Below are positions 61,321 to 64,000 of a stretch of DNA of 64,000 bases, piece by piece; position 1 is the first letter of the stretch, and the number at the start of each line of letters is the position of its first letter. The stretch spans positions 401,599-465,598 of the forward strand of contig SSNP01000041.1 in assembly GCA_006937955.1 (NCBI GenBank). Reading direction: 5' to 3'. This DNA is from Pachypanchax playfairii. Its lineage: Eukaryota > Chordata > Actinopteri > Cyprinodontiformes > Aplocheilidae. The notes under the pieces were generated by a model. That model had not been told where the DNA came from. It made no database searches and was given only the letters and a program-made list of their open reading frames with translations. The translations under genes and the position numbers were made by a program.

Positions 61321-63229
61321 TGTGCCAGTGAGGTATCATTATGTAGCATAAACATGAATCCTGGTATTGTCCAAGAGACTCAGGTAGGACCGAACCTGGA
61401 TCATGCCGCATCAGCATAGTAAGACGATGAAAGCATGTTAGCAATAAGGAAAAAAATAAGGAAAAATCAATTTGGCGAGTATTAAGAGCAGAGAAGTGAC
61501 ATGATTTAGCTTCACACTGAACAATAATTTACAGATTTGCATCGTTCCAGTCACGTTCTGATGTCCACTTGGTCCTGTAGAACATAACAGCCTTAATCCA
61601 ATGTTAAGGGGGCTAAAGTCATGGAACAAAGGCCATAAAAACGAAACTACTATTGTTCTTTTAAGAAGTATTATGCATTTGCAAAAATAAGTTTTGAATT
61701 GTTTTGGCAGAAAACATCAGAAGGAAAGGAACAGAAACAGATGCATGTGCAAGTCTATGTGGAGAGTAATGAAGGGTAAAACATCCCTAAACTAAACAAA
61801 TCAAAAAGAAATATATTTCAATCATGTTTCATAGTGGTTTTCTGTTGTTGATATGATACAGATAAAACAGCTTGTTACCTATTTAACACGATAAAAAAAG
61901 AGAGTGACTGTAAAGTGGCAACTATCAAATGTCAAAGAACATATTTCAAGGGAATGAAAGATTTATATAGTGAGAGTTGGAGACAGACAGACTAAGAGGG
62001 TCACAACCACACTGCTGATTTAATTTCTGCCAGTCCAATGCCATTACTTACCCCAGAAACAGCCACCATGTTCTAAACTAAATATGGAGTGGATAAAGGG
62101 GCATTTTTCAAGCCAACAGAGAGACAAAAGAGACACACAGTCAAAGAAAATTGAGGAACAAATCTCAAACTGACTGAGGGAAAATAATGCCTGCACTCAG
62201 TCAATAATCTCACCCGATGATTAAAGCTGCAGGAATTAGAGAAAGCAAAAGCAGATAAGGAAACAAAGCAGAGAGGACAGTGTTCCTGCTGGATGTCAGC
62301 CGCTGTGCTCGGACAATCGCTAAGCAGCTCATTAAAGCTAATAACAGACGTTAATCAGAAAGAGACTCGGAAGAGAAGACTCGACCAACAGTGGTCAGAC
62401 CGTGGGGAGAAAAAAGCCGATGTGAGTTAAACGCCTACTGGCCGAGATCCATTCAAACAAAATAGTCAATCTATACACACAAACACACATAGATACAAAA
62501 TAAAGAGGGGAGGAATAAAACGTAAAGGGAGAAATGAGTGGAGGAGATAAATGATGAATATTTCATAAGCAGTCACCACACAGTCAGCAGCACAGAAGTT
62601 TTACTAAACTAAATCCTGATTCACCTCGTGATCAACAAATAACTCACTTTCTTACAAAAGGAAAAACACTCATTTGATTAGAATGTGATGATTAATGCCG
62701 ATATTTAGAATAAACGCCTGAACATTGTTTTCCCCGTTAAGCCTTATATATGTGAACAAACATCATATCAGAACCTAAAATAATTTTGTTGTAAAGCTTG
62801 TTTTGCAAGAAAAACAGAACTGATTTGAAACAAGAGTCTGCTTATTGCAGACAAGGAACGCATGTGAAGGCACAGCAGGAGCATCTCCTCGACTTTGTGT
62901 GCTTCTAGCTAGGAGGCATTCAGATGCAGCATTAAGCTGTCAGTCAGCTGTATTTTGGAGGCATCGAAACACTACAGAGATAAACAAATCAAACTAGGTA
63001 GAGGAAACACTTTCCATGTACAATAAAGAGAAATGTAACTCTCAATATTTATATTTAAGACAGAATGAGGGAACTTGGAGATATGTCCTCAAAACGTTCA
63101 GTGAATTAAAGATAAAATTTGTGAAAATTGTTGTTTAATTTATACATTCTCAAGCAATATACATGCAAAATAGGATAAAGACAATAAGTTAGAACTTTAT
63201 GTTCGCGACTATGGCTTGAAGCTGAATTA

Positions 63230-63507
63230 TGGTGCGTTCACACCGCCCAGCGCGTCTAGACAGCAGGGCAGCTGTGGTACTAAGCAGCAGGTGGGCCTCA
63301 AGCCACGACACATGCGTCAGTGCAGCACACATCCATGCAGATGCTGCTTGGACGGTCCGTCAAGGCGTCAAGGCAGCTGCTGCTTGAAGTTGGGAAAATT
63401 TAACTTTGGGGCAGCAGACGCGGGGCAGTAACTAATCAGCGACTCTTTTCACTGATCACATCATCAAAGCCTAGATCTGACAGTCGTTGGGCGGTGTGAA
63501 CGCCCCA
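63230..63507. mobile_element. 278-bp Harbinger-like MITE related in termini to 25233-27445
   Basis: The left end TGGTGCGTTCACACCGCCCA and right end TGGGCGGTGTGAACGCCCCA are inverted repeats matching at 19 of 20. TTA flanks both sides (63227-63229, 63508-63510), a TWA target duplication. The termini resemble those of the 2.2-kb element (TGGTGCATTCACACCGGCC). The inside is GC-richer than the surroundings and contains repeated CAGCTGCTGCTTG-type words. The 71-codon frame across it is chance. Confidence 0.85.
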
Positions 63508-63785
63508 TTAGGGTGAATTTCATGTCCAGGCCTTTCCCCTAAATCCCCCCACTTTTTGGGCGCATTTAAGAGAAGAGTCTTTTTGGGATGTTGGTCGTAC
63601 CACCAACTTTATATAATGATTTTTCTGGTGTGCACTCCAAGCAAAAGGTCATAAACAAAGAACAACTAACTTCAGTTAAAATCATTTTAGTGTAACAACC
63701 ATATTAATGGCATTTTTAACCACTACCTCCTTTAGACTTCAAATTAAGGGCCATGGGGTAAATGTTTCTGGGACGCAGCTAAACT

Positions 63786-63999
63786 TCATAAATATGGTCT
63801 CATCTTCACTCTTTTCAGCCCGAGTTTGTATTTGTGGCAGATTTCTTCACGAGTCCGTGCCCCGTGTTTGTGTGTGGTGTTACACTCCTGCAGGCATTTC
63901 ATCACAGCTGACTGACAGTATGTTTCCATCTTCTTGGCTTTGTCCCTGGGTGCTCCACATAGCTGGTCTATTTGCAATGCTACAGATACACAAGCACCT
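63786..63999 (-). other. Unassigned ORF at the right window edge
   Basis: A minus-strand frame open to the window edge reads LQIDQLCGAPRDKAKKMETY, CQSAVMKCLQECNTTHKHG and REEICHKYKLGLKRVKMRPY before a stop at 63786. It is Cys/Lys-rich and has the feel of a real coding piece (possibly a terminal exon or transposon ORF). I recognise no domain, and it does not resemble any TBC1D22 segment. Confidence 0.25.
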
Positions 64000-64000
64000 C

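Larger units (their letters stand above)
54227..64000 (-). other. Partial intron (or 5' region) of the TBC1D22A-like gene
   Basis: I found no minus-strand exon that would supply the earlier TBC-domain segments, so this is most likely part of a large intron. It contains a possible piggyBac-like end (58543-59170), a Tc1 remnant (60921-61320) and a MITE (63230-63507). Stretches 54230-58540, 59180-60910, 61330-63220 and 63520-63780 show nothing that I can name beyond homopolymer and CA/TG runs. Confidence 0.65.

Noticed and set aside
1..64000. CRISPR arrays, tRNA or rRNA genes, bacterial-type operons
   Set aside because: No regularly spaced direct repeats, no cloverleaf with a CCA-type acceptor, and no rRNA-like sequence were seen. 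The gene has introns and the repeats are eukaryotic.

Overview
The window looks like a piece of a ray-finned fish (teleost) nuclear genome. It is AT-rich and almost entirely non-coding, and it contains repeat families that I recognise from fish genomes: a Ty3/gypsy chromovirus, hAT, PIF/Harbinger-like and Tc1-type DNA transposons, and L2-type LINE fragments. No bacterial operon, plasmid, phage or CRISPR structure is present. The species cannot be fixed from the sequence alone.

One host gene runs through most of the window on the minus strand. Five short exons with consensus GT-AG borders (54120-54226, 43849-43924, 34878-35005, 20914-21009, 289-417) encode in order the C-terminal part of a TBC-domain Rab GTPase-activating protein, ending at a TGA at 289-291. 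The C-terminal residues resemble TBC1D22A more than TBC1D22B. Introns are 8.8 to 20.5 kb. The earlier exons, which carry the catalytic Arg and Gln fingers, lie beyond 64000. I found no exon between 54227 and 64000.

The introns have collected mobile DNA. The last intron (418-20913) holds a 208-bp hAT-type palindromic MITE (1248-1455), an unassigned inverted repeat (3829-4167), a defective gypsy chromovirus antisense to the gene (4924-9728) and a decayed LINE reverse-transcriptase fragment (about 17715-18330). The intron 21010-34877 holds a LINE/SINE tail, a 617-bp hAT remnant with a perfect 8-bp target duplication (23058-23674), a 2.2-kb Harbinger-like element (25233-27445) and a 93% inverted repeat (32396-32690). 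Intron 35006-43848 holds a Tc1-like relic and an L2-type LINE 3' half. Intron 43925-54119 holds a MITE with short terminal repeats. The stretch 54227-64000 holds a possible piggyBac-like end, a truncated Tc1 element and a 278-bp MITE whose termini match those of the 2.2-kb element.

I did not see a previously undescribed functional system. The most interesting items are the pair of Harbinger-like elements sharing termini and TWA target sites, the deletion pattern of the gypsy element (capsid and integrase core missing, 5' LTR without its poly(A) signal), and two large unassigned inverted repeats. All positions come from reading by eye; no alignment or database search was run.
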